Shown here: positions 1-11,956 of the stretch, piece by piece | Layout: every line of letters starts with the position of its first letter | Numbering within the stretch: the first letter of the stretch is position 1 | From: Viridothelium virens | Lineage: Eukaryota > Ascomycota > Dothideomycetes > Trypetheliales > Trypetheliaceae | Direction: 5' to 3' | Length of the DNA stretch: 64,000 bases | Assembly: GCA_010094025.1 (NCBI GenBank) | Contig: ML991787.1 | Location: forward strand, 310,001-374,000 | The notes under the pieces: generated by a model | The model's database searches: none | What the model saw: only the letters and a program-made list of their open reading frames with translations | What the model was told of the DNA's origin: nothing | Translations under genes and position numbers: made by a program

Positions 1-1363
1 CCAACGGTCCTGTCGGATCACGGCTAGTTCGGAAGGTTGACCTCTCTCAAGACAGTCTTTCCAAGAAGTCAATACCAAGACGTCGATCTCCCACGGCAAG
101 GGCGACATCGGGGATCAGAAATGTGTCTGAAGGAGGCTCGCCACGCGGTGCTCGACAAGATCGAGCTACCAAAGCAGCTGTCGTGCGGCATGACAATAAT
201 CCAAATCCAAATCCAAATCCAAATCCAAGTCCAAGTCCTAACTCAGGGAAGTCTCTCCTAGAAGCATTGTTTCCGGAAGCAGCAGATCCAAAATCTACTT
301 CAAAACCAGAGCGACATATTCCCCGGCTGCCTATAGAGCCGGTTCGTCCTCCTAGTATTGAATCTACTATCCCGAAGGGCAAGAATGACCCTCTTCCTGT
401 CCTGAAAGACCGCCGCAGACAAACTCGGGAGAATCAAGAAGAAGTGGTACTGCGATTTTATGGATCAAGCAAATACCTTTTAGAGAGTGACTTCCGACGA
501 GTCAGTCCAGGAGGTCGACACATTGAGGGATGGCAACAAGATCTAGGGAGGATTGAACGAAGTAAGCCAAGTCGAACCCAGCATCATCTTCTGTTGCCGG
601 TTGAAAGCTAAATCATACTACTGCAGTCATCCCAGGCCGCAATCCCTCGACTCTGGAGCGTGACGAGTCGTACTGCCTCGTGTTCTCCTCACTTGCGTCT
701 GCTGAAGCGTACCGGACCGAAGTGATACGGCTACACCAACTGTCCACGACCCATACCCCAACATCTTTGATTTCCATGATCCCTCCACCACCCGGATTCC
801 CAATCGATGGTGAAGATGCCCACGCTAAAATGCAAAGCTATGCTCTCTATCCACCTTCTGTTAACCCAGATATCCGTCTCGAAGATCAGCCCTTCAGGGA
901 ATGGACGGCATCCGAGGCGGTACGTGGAGACGCGAATCAGTTGATGCGACGACCCATCAAGAGAGGGCACGAAGTGTTACTGCACGTCAACGGTCCGCAG
1001 CCGACAGTCTATGATGTGCGTGGCGCGATATCGAAGGATGGTGTCAACCGGGCATTGCCCTGGGCAACGTTGCCAGGTCCGGATGCTGGTGTGACGGAAT
1101 TGAAGCTAGCAATTAGTATGCATGGCGAGTTACACCAACAGTTACTGGACAAACAGTGGTTGGAGGGAAGGGAAGAGGAGGTCAAGACGAACATTCACGC
1201 CAAGGTGTTCCACAAATGGATTGTTGCGTTTCAGACAGAGGTAGAAGCAAAACGGTTCGTACGGGCGTGGCACAAGATGCCACTACCTGCTTGGTGGCAG
1301 GGCACTCAGTACGAGGAGGTTCCTTCAATTGTGCATGCAGAACTGCTGTGGGGAGACACCTGA
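1..1363 (+). CDS. Fungal-specific protein with RRM-like segments, 5' partial
   Basis: The reading frame is already open at the left edge (first full codon at base 3), so the true start lies outside the window. Coding parts are 1-561 and 627-1363. The 65-bp intron (562-626) starts GTAAGC and ends CTGCAG, and the join keeps phase: the protein reads ...GRI-IPGRNPSTLE.... The frame after the intron has no ATG until well downstream, which supports the splice. Two stretches (about 427-770 and 975-1350) have the beta-alpha-beta alternation of RRM folds, such as VVLRFYG and, later, a charged helix before VHAELLW. I infer RNA binding weakly from this. A low-complexity Asn-Pro/Ser-Pro run comes from a hexanucleotide repeat. 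I do not recognise the family by name. The gene ends 109 bp from the convergent hydrolase. Confidence 0.6.
201..236 (+). repeat. Hexanucleotide tandem repeat in a coding exon
   Basis: Four copies of CCAAAT (201-224) are followed by two of CCAAGT (225-236). They encode an Asn-Pro tract passing into Ser-Pro. The unit is a multiple of three, so copy-number change would keep the frame. Confidence 0.9.
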
Positions 1364-1472
1364 ATAATGCCGAATCTATTACATGCTCCGCTAATATACT
1401 ACATTCACACCATATGTACCATATTAAAAAAGAACTCATTCGAATGTCAAGCAAATGGATAAAGCCGGCTTC

Positions 1473-2585
1473 TCAAGTCACCGACATGGACATCCTAGGC
1501 CCAGCAGAAAGCCTCCGCTCACCCTTCAAACACCGTCGCAGTTCCTTGCAAGCTTGATAGTAATGCTGTTGGACGCCCGGTGTGGGCTTAATTGGATTGG
1601 GCGCTTTGTCCCAGCCGTGAGGAACGCCCGGAACCATATGATATATGACGTGCTTCTTGACTTCATCTTGCAGTCGTTGCTTGAATCTTTCACCCTCTGC
1701 CAGTAGCATGTCCCACTCGCACGTGTACATTATGATATCTTGCGGCAATTCCTGCAGCATCGAAAGGGGAGCAACACCCGGGCTCAAGTATGGATTGCTC
1801 ATGTCCATCGTGGGCGGCTGCAGATAGGACTCGTCGAACAGATCTGTAAATAACGCAGGCAATTCTTGATCCATTCTTGAACATGTCTGCCGTCGCTGCT
1901 CGCGCGTCTGCGTGTAGTCTGTAGGGGGATACCACGCTACGATTGCCGCGATGTTGATATTCTTTTGTGATCGTACCAGTGTCTTCCCAGAGTTCATTGC
2001 CTTGGTTGTTGATGATGATGTACTGCGACTCATCTCCTCTATCTCCAGATTCTCAGCCTCAAGCTCTTCTTGCAGCCGAAGAGGTACTGTGAATGACATG
2101 TTGGCACCTGACGAGAACCCACTTAGGGCTATCCTATTCTCGTCCAACCCCAGCTCCTCAGCATGTTCTGCAATGTAGATTACGGCGTCCACGCCATCTT
2201 CCACGGCTGTAGGAAAGGGATGCTCGGGGGCGAGGCGATAATCGACGCTCACACAGACAGCATTCACCTCCCTCACTACAGCACTGGCCCAGCGAGCGTC
2301 ATCTGTAGCAGTGCCCAGAGTGAAACCACCTCCATGAAAGTTGATAACGACGGGATACTTTTTATCATCTAGCTTTCGGTGGACGTCGTAGTCTTTCGGA
2401 ACATAGAAGTGCAGAGTTATCTCACCCTGTCGTGGGGATATCTTGGCTGGTATTCTGCGGGTAAAGGAAGGAGCAGGAGGTCGGGGAGCAGCTAGCCGAT
2501 GGAGTAGCATGCCGATGGCCATTAAGGCTCTCCAGAATTGGGCCTGGACATGTAAGACCCATCGGGGCCGCTGTGGTCCTGCCAT
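1473..2585 (-). CDS. Alpha/beta hydrolase, hormone-sensitive-lipase type
   Basis: Single-exon gene of 370 aa. It has the HSL-family signatures in order: HGGGF at about residues 84-88 (oxyanion hole), SVDYRLAPEHP, GFSSG with the likely nucleophile Ser at about 158, EWDML carrying the probable acid Asp, and VPHGWD carrying the catalytic His. Such enzymes hydrolyse ester bonds in acyl lipids or small esters; the substrate is not readable here. A hydrophobic stretch near the N-terminus (FWRALMAIGMLL) could be a membrane anchor. I chose the ATG at 2585 because the frame upstream starts only with TTG and this ATG sits in AACATGG. It is convergent with the gene at 1-1363. Confidence 0.8.
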   Translation of the reverse strand: MAGPQRPRWVLHVQAQFWRALMAIGMLLHRLAAPRPPAPSFTRRIPAKISPRQGEITLHFYVPKDYDVHRKLDDKKYPVVINFHGGGFTLGTATDDARWASAVVREVNAVCVSVDYRLAPEHPFPTAVEDGVDAVIYIAEHAEELGLDENRIALSGFSSGANMSFTVPLRLQEELEAENLEIEEMSRSTSSSTTKAMNSGKTLVRSQKNINIAAIVAWYPPTDYTQTREQRRQTCSRMDQELPALFTDLFDESYLQPPTMDMSNPYLSPGVAPLSMLQELPQDIIMYTCEWDMLLAEGERFKQRLQDEVKKHVIYHMVPGVPHGWDKAPNPIKPTPGVQQHYYQACKELRRCLKGERRLSAGPRMSMSVT

Positions 2586-3259
2586 GTTAATTCTTTGCCT
2601 CCAGAGAGCGTGAAGGAAGATGTGAGTTGTAGAAGAATAGGGAAGTTTCAATGGCGACGGTGAAGAAGATGCAAGCTCATGCAGAACGAAATGTAATTTG
2701 TAAGAGCGAGGTCCCTTTGCACTGCCTCCGGACCCAATGCCTGCATGCCTCTGGCGTATGCCGTTTTGCCCAGGGCCGTATCCACATGAAAAGGGTTATC
2801 AGGGACGAGCAGATGACGTATCCTCGCTACTTTGGTCCCCTTCGGCCAAGCGGCTGTCATTCTCAGATAGGATTGGCGCACAATCCCGCACACCAAAGAT
2901 CCGCCCACGATTCAATTTCCTCTTCGTACGGAGTACTCCACACACGCGTGCATGACCAGCCACCTTACACTTTGGTGTGAGGAAATCATTCAGATGATTA
3001 GTTGAACGTGTCTATTATTAAATTGATCACAAGAAATCTAGGTTCCTCGAAGCCAACCACCGCCGGCCACAGCTAAACAGGAGCTTTGATTCAAACGAGT
3101 GTGGACGCTCCAGCGACATCCTCTCCCTATGCCAACATGGCTAAAATGACAATCAAAAGAAGTAGGAGACAACGCCAATGTATATCCTAATCGTCGAACC
3201 AGTGTGAACTGTATCGTCTACAGCTTTCGCAAATCCATCAACGCCAGATACCATATGCC
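2586..3259. other. Intergenic, hydrolase promoter side
   Basis: 674 bp upstream of the hydrolase and downstream of the next minus-strand gene. Short frames here lack motifs. It contains one TACGGAGTA site at 2927. Confidence 0.5.
2927..2935 (+). repeat. TACGGAGTA intergenic motif, copy 1
   Basis: Exact 9-mer TACGGAGTA, extended to GTACGGAGTACTCC, in the 5' region of the hydrolase. Confidence 0.8.
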
Positions 3260-3892
3260 CTAAACAAATTCGTACTCTTCCTCGTCGACTGGTGCCTTTC
3301 CAGTCCTCGCATTGCCTTTCTTGGCGGCGTGACGCTCGACGATCTCGCCTTCAGTATCCAAGACTTCATACTGCTCCTTGACAAGTTTGTCGGTCTCGTG
3401 GTTCTCAAAGCGCTCGACAGCCTTGGCTAGAGCTTGGCTGAGCACCTGGCTTCCTCCACTGGGTCCGTGAGCTGCATCATAGGAGTATGTTATGCCGGCA
3501 TCGGGCTCTGGTGCAGCAGAGGTCTCGACGACGTCCTCATCTGCTGAGGAGTCGGCGCTGGACTGTTCGCCAATGATGTCCTGTTTGCGAGCGATCTTGT
3601 CGCGGTGCTCAAGAGACGCAAGGTGCTTGCCGGTCTGACGACGGATGGCCGCGGTGACGCTACGAGAAATTGTCAGCTTTACGACTTTCTCTCTCATTCG
3701 GTATCTCTGGTTTCAGAACTGGCGATGGTAGGTAAGAACTCACCGCTGAGGGGACTGGCCGCGAGGACGTCTCTTTCCGTTCTGTGTTTCGTATTCACCG
3801 AGAGCCCACTTCTGCTTCTGTTCGTGATCGCGCTTGTGCTCGATGGAATGACTGCGGAGGTCTTCAGTGGAGAAGGTTGGCTCAGCGGACAT
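3260..3892 (-). CDS. Small acidic/charged protein of unknown function
   Basis: Two exons, 3744-3892 and 3260-3659, separated by an 84-bp intron (GTGAGT...CGTAG). The join keeps phase across ...SPQ-R-VTAAIRRQTG and gives 182 aa. The start at 3892 begins MSAEPTFSTEDLRSH; an in-frame ATG further upstream precedes a weaker leader. The N-terminal half is rich in basic and polar residues (KRDHEQKQKW, RRPRGQSPQR). The middle has Asp/Glu/Ser runs, then a Tyr/Gly patch (ITYSYDAAHGPSGG), a likely helix, and an acidic tail ending EEEYEFV. No signal peptide or membrane segment is visible. I do not recognise the family; the clean splice and even phase argue for a real gene. Confidence 0.6.
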
Positions 3893-4869
3893 AGTGTGGA
3901 GAAGAGATGGTTCCAAGGATATCCCAAAGGTTGAGAACACTTGGCTAGAAAAGCTCTTGGATCCCTGCAGATGTTCTATAGGGACGAAGAGGGTGGAAGA
4001 AGTTGGAAGGAGAGGTTATCGGACGAAGAGGAGGACGGATCGAGATGACCGAGCTTGACTGGAGTAGCAGATGACTCTACGGAAGGCAGGTGGCTCGTAC
4101 GGGTGAAGCCTTGTCGTGAACAAGTGAGTCACGAGGAAGGAAGGCAATCGGAATGATGGAAGAAGCCAGAAAGTGCTCTGTGGAGGATAGGTGGCAATTG
4201 GGGGACTTAACAATCGGGAAGCCTCCAAGGCGTTCAGAAGAGGGGGTTCTTGGAGGGGAACCTTGGACAAGTAGGTGGTGAAAGGGTGTTCAACCAAGCA
4301 GGTACCAGGCATGAAGAGCGATAAGGACAAAGGGCAGCGCCGACGGCGTCATGCGCCATGTCGCGCAAGCTGTTGTCATCAAGATCCGGTAGCCGGCGCT
4401 CGTGATGGTCATAGCTTCTTGGATAATCCGACCTCTGATTCGATCTTTTTGCCATCTTTCTCAGCCACTCTGCCAGGAACGCCATCTGACGCATTCCCGG
4501 TTATTAATTTATGCCTTGCGGCTTGTTTGACCCTTTTACCTTTTCTTGGATACTGACTATCTTTAGTTGCTTATTGGAAAATCTTCGTACGAGTCTCAGG
4601 TTTTCCATGCTCCTTGAGCTGTTTTATATTCTGTTTACCCTGCAAGCCGGAATCTGCTACAATCGGCCACCCCGCGCACAGCTTTCTGCCTAGGTAGGTA
4701 ATGTTCCTTTCATCCCAGCGAAAGCTGAACTGAGCATGTCGTCTCGGTCTCACCCGCCCACAGCAAACAGACATTGCACGTGCGGCGCTACCGTCGTCGA
4801 TAGGCGTAGTAGGTGTGCTTCCCCTCCTTTATCGTTCGTCACGTACACCTGTTTCATGCCGTTCACTCA
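3893..4869. other. Intergenic, no gene seen
   Basis: 977 bp between the start of the small charged protein and the stop of the ATL gene, both on the minus strand. Frames on either strand are short and motif-free. Presumably promoter and 5' leader of the former plus 3' region of the latter. Confidence 0.5.
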
Positions 4870-5529
4870 TCAAACGCCGTCGGCTTCAGTCTCAGCAGAA
4901 GCATTGGCATCGCTTCCGCTGAATTCAGCGTCATCGCTTGGTAACGTATCAGGGAACCATCCATAAGTGGCAAAGTCGATAAAAAACTCTCCCAGGCTTC
5001 CTTGTTGAACTTGCACACCTTCTTGCCTCAATGCGTCAGCCTGGCGACTCGCGCCACTGGGACCTCTTCGCTCTGTTAATCAAACCTCCGGACCCGTATC
5101 GCAATACTGACCTTGGGCTAATTCCTCCCTTGCTATTGATAACTCGCTGCCAAGGCACATTATCATCGTGATATGGATTGTCGTCGCTTGCGCTTGGTAG
5201 ATGCTTCAAGCAAACACCAACTTGTCTAAGAGGTTTAGTCCAACATTATCGGTATACCATTCCCACATCCTACTTTACCTCGGACACTGAGCTATCATCG
5301 AGGACTGTATGAGCTTGACGAATCAAGTCAAAGTTGGGGTATTGCACGTACGTTTTCCTAAGAGATACGCAATGTGGCCTGTTTTATTTGAAGTCAGATG
5401 AAACCCATTGGATGACCTCAATTCACCTCAGTTGTACCTACCATAGGATGTGACTCTACCAGGAGGTATTTCTCTGACAGCAGAGTAAACGGCTGAGAAC
5501 CAGGCGGCAGCTTCGTCAGAGCGTGGCAT
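4870..5529 (-). CDS. atl1: Alkyltransferase-like DNA repair protein (ATL)
   Basis: Five coding exons on the minus strand: 5442-5529, 5352-5378, 5279-5291, 5112-5225 and 4870-5056, giving 142 aa. The protein is a minimal MGMT DNA-binding domain: REIPPGRVTSYGHIAYLLGK (about 19-38), the RQVG arginine-finger helix (about 43-46), then VPWQRVINSKGGIS (about 66-79). The MGMT active-site Cys of PCHRV is replaced by Trp (W68), the defining change of ATL proteins. Family knowledge: ATLs bind O6-alkylguanine, cannot transfer the alkyl group, and feed the lesion to nucleotide excision repair. The C-terminal part carries EGVQV and SLGEF, as in S. pombe Atl1, then an acidic tail. All junctions are GT-AG and in phase. 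Exon 3 is only 13 nt. The last acceptor (TCCCAG) sits about 18 nt after a GATTAAC branch site. Confidence 0.88.
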
Positions 5530-6225
5530 GAGTAGGTAAGGCTACCAGAACCGACGATCATGTGGCTTCACTACAGATGCCTGGAGAGGTGCACAAATGT
5601 CGGATCCCCTGTGACTCCCAGTCGATTCGGGTGGATTTAATGTCGACGAAAGTATGGTGCGTAATCTGGACTACCTGATAGCTTTCAGTGTGACTCTTGC
5701 CTGAGCGTGACGCGATCTCAACGCTTGACACGCGACCGCACGTGATCCAGTAGTGTGGGGTAAGATGGAAATGATCGCAAAATAGAAGATCAAGGGCTCG
5801 CAAAGGGCCTGGCTAGAGTGCTTGTGAGGTTGAGATGTTGCGTTGGTTTATATCTACTTCGTTATGTATTGCGAAAGAGGCATACTGCTCATTAGTCAGG
5901 TTTCTAAAGTTAGGTGGAGCTCTCATGGCTCTATGAATTAATTTATGACAGGGCCGCACGGAGACCTAGTAGCTTGGCCGAACTTCGGCAACCTGCGCAT
6001 TTTCCAATAACGGAGGGACGTTCAGAGTCTGCGGGCACGGCTAATGCGATCCAACCCACACCCTAAAGAAGGATTGAAGGGATCGGGGGTTCGATGTTCA
6101 GGTGGTCAGAGGATACTTTGAAAGATCGAGGTTCTTACTGCACCACCCCACTCTCCCTCCAATCTACTCCATCCTCGGGTCTGCGAAATCTACCATCTCA
6201 CCTTCTGCGTCGGTGATTCCCCAAA
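5530..6225. other. Divergent promoter region, ATL and BUD13
   Basis: 696 bp between two divergently transcribed starts. The part before 6226 is pyrimidine-rich, typical of fungal promoters. No further gene seen. Confidence 0.5.
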
Positions 6226-7227
6226 ATGTCTCGAGTAGACTACCTCGCCAAACATTACCTCACAGCCGATAAATCTGAAAAGAAAGGCAAAAAGCGGAAG
6301 AGAAAGGAAGCATCCGCTGGCCTCACCATCGCCGAAGATGACATCTCAGGATGGACAACCCACGACCTCAACACCCTTAACCCCGACGACATTACCGCAA
6401 CTCTCGCCTCCGGCCAAACCGCCGAATTCCGCAAAGCCAAGAAGAACAACTGGAAGACCATCGGCGCGCCCGCCCCCAGCAACGCCGAGCAAGCCGCCGC
6501 CGACGCGATCCTCGCCTCCGCCGCCCAAGAAGCCCGCACCGCTGGCGCTGGCGCCGCGGACGACGAAGCCCCCGCAATCGTGGAGACCGTCTCTACTCAA
6601 GCTACCACCAGCAAGCCTATGAAAATGGCCGATGGCACGCACGTAGGCCTGCAGACGAAAGAGCAGGTGGCGGCAGCGCTAGCCGAGCGGCAGGCAGAAG
6701 AGCAGGCGGAGCTCGCGAAGGCGACGGCGGAGGGCCGGGGAGGCGCAGCGCAGGAGACGATCTACCGCGATGCGTCGGGGCGGATCATCAACGTGGCGAT
6801 GAAGCGGGCGGAGGCGCGGCGGGCGGCGGAGGAGGAGGCGCGGAAGAAGCGGGAGGAGGTGGAGGCGAGGAAGGGCGATGTGCAGCGGGCGGAGGAGGAG
6901 CGCAAGAAGCAGGATCTGCGGGAGGCGAAGTACATGACGGTGGCACGGCGGGCGGATGATGAGGAGATGAATGCGGAGTTGAAGGAGAGGGAGCGTTGGA
7001 ACGATCCCGCGGCGGGGTTTCTGGTGAAGAAGAAGAAGGGGGGCAAGAGTGCGACGGGGAAGCCGTTGTATCAGGGGTCGAGTGCGCCGAACCGGTATGG
7101 GATTCGGCCGGGGCATCGGTGGGATGGGGTGGATCGGAGTAATGGGTTTGAGAAGAAGTATTTTGCGGCGAGGAATCGGAAGGAGAATATTAGGGACTTG
7201 GAGTATGCGTGGCAGATGGATGAATAG
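6226..7227 (+). CDS. BUD13: Pre-mRNA-splicing factor CWC26/BUD13
   Basis: Intronless, 333 aa. It starts MSRVDYLAKHYLTAD, the conserved BUD13 N-terminus (S/K..YL..YL). The C-terminus has the family block ETIYRDASGRIIN, then a long charged Ala/Glu/Arg coiled coil (about 190-260), NDPAAGF and finally SSAPNRYGIRPGHRWDGVDR with NGFEKKYFA. BUD13 is the scaffold of the RES complex (with Snu17 and Pml1), which joins the spliceosome before activation and helps retain unspliced mRNA in the nucleus. An early Lys-rich stretch (KKGKKRKRK) looks like a nuclear localisation signal. Codon choice changes from C-ending in the first third to G-ending in the rest, part of a local composition switch. Confidence 0.92.
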   Translation: MSRVDYLAKHYLTADKSEKKGKKRKRKEASAGLTIAEDDISGWTTHDLNTLNPDDITATLASGQTAEFRKAKKNNWKTIGAPAPSNAEQAAADAILASAAQEARTAGAGAADDEAPAIVETVSTQATTSKPMKMADGTHVGLQTKEQVAAALAERQAEEQAELAKATAEGRGGAAQETIYRDASGRIINVAMKRAEARRAAEEEARKKREEVEARKGDVQRAEEERKKQDLREAKYMTVARRADDEEMNAELKERERWNDPAAGFLVKKKKGGKSATGKPLYQGSSAPNRYGIRPGHRWDGVDRSNGFEKKYFAARNRKENIRDLEYAWQMDE

Positions 7228-7702
7228 GCAGTATCACGGCAGGACGGTCACAGCTGCAGTTCAGATATGGAATGTAAGAGGGTTGCCAAGAGCCTGGCGG
7301 AAAGTACATTGGCTACTGGCGATATTTGTCTCATCCAAGCCAACTACATCCTGCAAGGGCATGATCGAAGCCTTCTATGAACACATGTAGACTCCTCCTA
7401 CTCCATGCTCGAAATGCCCGAACTTTCCTATCGCTCTATATATTTAGCTCAGCGTGGATAATCCAAAATTCGCCTTGGAGAAGCAATAGGCTCACAATGC
7501 TACTGGACATCATAAACTGCTTTCCCAGAAGCTCCACTGTTATAGCCAGTCGAGGTTGTAAGATGCACTGAACATGGCTGGAGGATGAAAAAAAGAATAT
7601 TCGTTTCCGTGGAGTCTCGTCTCCGAAGGTTGAACTTACACAAAGAGTGGATTAACACCTTAGTAATGTTAGTGATGCATCATGAATGGTCACGTTCTAG
7701 AC
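7228..7702. other. Convergent 3' intergenic region
   Basis: 475 bp between the ends of BUD13 and PRMT1. No gene seen. A GTGAGT directly at the PRMT1 stop could allow a short extra 3' exon, but the product would change by only a residue or two. Confidence 0.4.
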
Positions 7703-9026
<1,324 letters not shown>

Positions 9027-9278
9027 GCCGTGGCGAGCTCTGTGCGACAGTGAACGAATGAAATAAATGAGGTATCTGTGAGAAAGAGATCGGGTGGATT
9101 TCGTGTTGTACAAGAAAAAATATCGGAGTTCAATTAGGCGGGCGGGAAACACGCGACTCCCCTGGCGCGACAAACTTCCCTGGTCTCACAGCTGCGTCAC
9201 CTGGATCCTTTTCGTGTTCATGACCCTTGATTCAGGCCTGATATCACTGCACCGCTTTACAAACATGCTAATACACCA

Positions 9279-10042
9279 CTAACCAGATTTGATACCTTTC
9301 TCACTTAGGATGCGAGATACCAACTTTTCCAACATCGGCATTTCCTGGCCTTGTACTCCCGCAAAATAGCCAGCCACGCTCTTCTCGACGTATTTGCCTA
9401 CCATGTCAACTTCGACATTGACATCTTCCCCTGGCCTTTTCGCGGCCATTACTACTCTCTCCTGGGTATATGCAATTAACATAACCTCAAACCAGCCCGC
9501 GTCATCTTCGACCTGAGTCACCGTCAGGCTTGCTCCGTCAAGCGTCACATAGCCCTTTTCCACAATATATCGCAATACACCTTTGTCGCGTGACTGGAGT
9601 CGAAATGTCAAGGCGTTGCCATCTGGCGTCACGGAGATAATGGAGGCTATGGTGTCCACATGTCCTTGCACAAAATGTCCGCCCATGCGAGTAGAAGCTG
9701 AGACTGCTCGCTCAAGATTTACCTCTGAGTGCTGCTTGAGTGATCCTAGATTGGTACGGCGAAGAGTCTCGGGCGAAACTCCAACTTTGAACGACGATTT
9801 CTCGAATTCGGTAATCGTAAGACAAGTGCCATTTATGCTGATGCTATCGCCAAGATGGGCATCGCTAAGTATTTCCTCCGCACCACTGATTGTTAAGGAT
9901 GTGCCTCCGCCTCCGCTTGAAGTATCATCCTGCTTCTCTAGTGTAGAGACAGCTGCCTGCAAGTCAGCTTAGCTGGAGCATTTGATTATGGAGGGAAAGG
10001 GGTGCGCTCACTTCCAATGGTTTCCACGATTCCAGTGAACAT
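9279..10042 (-). CDS. RIB5: Riboflavin synthase
   Basis: Two exons, 10012-10042 and 9279-9952, giving 234 aa. The first exon encodes only MFTGIVETIG, the invariant start of the enzyme, and joins to TVSTLEK in phase. The protein shows the two lumazine-binding repeats, with GTCLTI and RRTNLG in the first, MGGHFVQGHVD in between, and LDGASLTV plus TQERVVM in the second. It dismutates two 6,7-dimethyl-8-ribityllumazine molecules into riboflavin, the last step of vitamin B2 synthesis. The intron ends GCAGGCAG; only the second AG keeps the frame. It is divergent from the CoA-transferase gene, with 212 bp between starts. Confidence 0.95.
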
Positions 10043-10169
10043 GCTTGACAATGGATGAAGTTTTCTTTCGGCTGCGATACCTGTCCCAGGCTCAAGCTAA
10101 GCGAACTAAGGTGCAGGGTCTTAGAGCTATAGAGCTGACGAATAGATGATGAAATTTGGGATGCCAAAG

Positions 10170-10178
10170 TACTCCGTA
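10170..10178 (-). repeat. TACGGAGTA intergenic motif, copy 2
   Basis: Top strand reads TACTCCGTA, in the short divergent promoter between RIB5 and the CoA-transferase gene. A related ACTCCGTAC lies at 10221. Confidence 0.8.
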
Positions 10179-10254
10179 AACCTCGGTCGATCCTCCAGGT
10201 GGGGCCTTCATGGGCAGCTAACTCCGTACCCAATCCTCGCTCACCTCTCACCGG

Positions 10255-11956
10255 ATGCGACCTTTCCCCCCACTGTATTCGGAAATGTCTTTGCTGAATT
10301 TCCGCTATGCATTGAATCGAATACTCTTGCAGACCTCAAACAATGGGAGTCATCTTCGAGGCAGGCACTTTGCGACTGTGACTCAAGCAGCGGGCGGCGG
10401 TTCACTTCCCTTGGCAGGGATCAGAGTGCTCGATCTAACTCGAGTACTCGCCGGAGTATGTCTACAAGACCTCGATATTATCAGTGGAAATACATTGACG
10501 TCGCTGCCAACAGCCGTATTGCACACAAATTCTTGGGGATCTTGGGTATGCCGTGTAAAGCCTAGTATGACCACCTCCTCCGAGGTTGGCAAATGATCGC
10601 ATTATCCTAATAGAAACGGTTCCGAATAGAGCAGAAGTCATCAAGGTCGAACATCCAACTCGAGGAGACGATACGAGAGCTTGGGGTCCGCCATACGCAA
10701 AATACCGGAATGCATCTAAAGGTGCTGGTGAAAGCGCATACTTCTTGGCGGTACTACCTACAGTCCAGATCCACTGTCAATCATGCTAACCAGAAAAGGT
10801 CAATCGCAATAAGAAGTCCCTAGGCCTGTCATTTGCGCATCCAGCAGGTGTAGACATCATACATAGACTTGCGAAGGATTCTGATGTTTTGGTCGAAAAT
10901 TACATTCCTGGAGGATTGAAAAAGTACGGTCTCGATTATGAGTCTTTGTCAAAAGTCAATCCATCCCTCATCTACGCAAGCATAACGGGATATGGTCAGA
11001 CAGGACCTTACAAGAAACGAGCTGGCTACGATGTCATGGTTGAAGCGTGAGACCCGTTCACAGACTCAACGATTGAACCAGTACTTATGCGATCCTAGGG
11101 AAATGGGTTTGATGCATATAACTGGAGCCAGAGATGGACCACCAGTGAAAGTAGGCGTCGCAGTCACTGATCTCACTACGGGCCTTTATACGTCGAATTC
11201 CATCATGGCCGCTCTGATCGGTCGTGGACGTACTGGGAGGGGACAGCACATCGACGCTTCGTTAAGCGACTGCCAAGTGGCAACACTTGCAAATATAGCA
11301 AGTTCTGTGCTGATAAGTGGTCAGAAAGACAGTGGGCGATGGGGTACAGCTCATCGTAAGTGACTTCGGCATCCGAATTTGCCAATGCTGACTGATATAG
11401 CCTCAATTGTCCCCTACAAGGCATTCAAGACCTCGGACGGCGATATTCTCATAGGTGGCGGGAATGATCGCCTCTTTGGAGTTCTTTGCGAGAAACTGGG
11501 CCAACCACAATGGGCGCAAGATGAACGATTCACAACAAATCCACTTCGAGTCAAGCATCGCAATATGCTTGAAAGCATGATCGAGGAGATAACCAAGCTC
11601 AAAACGACTAAGGAATGGCTGACCATCCTCGAGGGCAGCGGCATGCCTTATGCGCCGATCAACGACGTCAAGTCCACACTCGAAAATGAACACGGTAAGC
11701 TACATCGATGAAACAGACAATTGCTCGTGACTAATTCCCAGTAGTTCGTGCCAGAGAGATGGTCGTTGAAGTTGAACATCCCACATGTGGACCAATGAAG
11801 CTCATCAATACTCCAGTCAAATATTCAGAGTCGACGCCTGGAGTGAGGACGCCCCCGCCAACTCTCGGCCAACACTCGGATGAAATATTGAAACATATAC
11901 TCGGTCTGAGTGAGTCGGATGTAGATAGTCTGCGAAGTGAAGGAGTAGTGTCATGA
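10255..11956 (+). CDS. Class III CoA-transferase, SUGCT-like, probably mitochondrial
   Basis: Seven exons: 10255-10455, 10514-10545, 10630-10750, 10799-11046, 11099-11355, 11401-11694 and 11742-11956, giving 455 aa. Family III (CaiB/BaiF) landmarks: [18 protein letters not shown] near the N-terminus, [15 protein letters not shown], a VNRNKKSL block, YGQTGPY followed by GYDVMVEA with the likely catalytic Asp, GGGNDRLF, and GMPYAPIND. Closest in layout to succinate-hydroxymethylglutarate CoA-transferase, which moves CoA between dicarboxylic acids in mitochondria. The N-terminus ([24 protein letters not shown]) looks like a mitochondrial presequence. An ATG at 10285, 30 bp downstream of the one used, may be the true start. 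The last intron ends CAGTAG, so one Val could be included or skipped. Confidence 0.88.
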
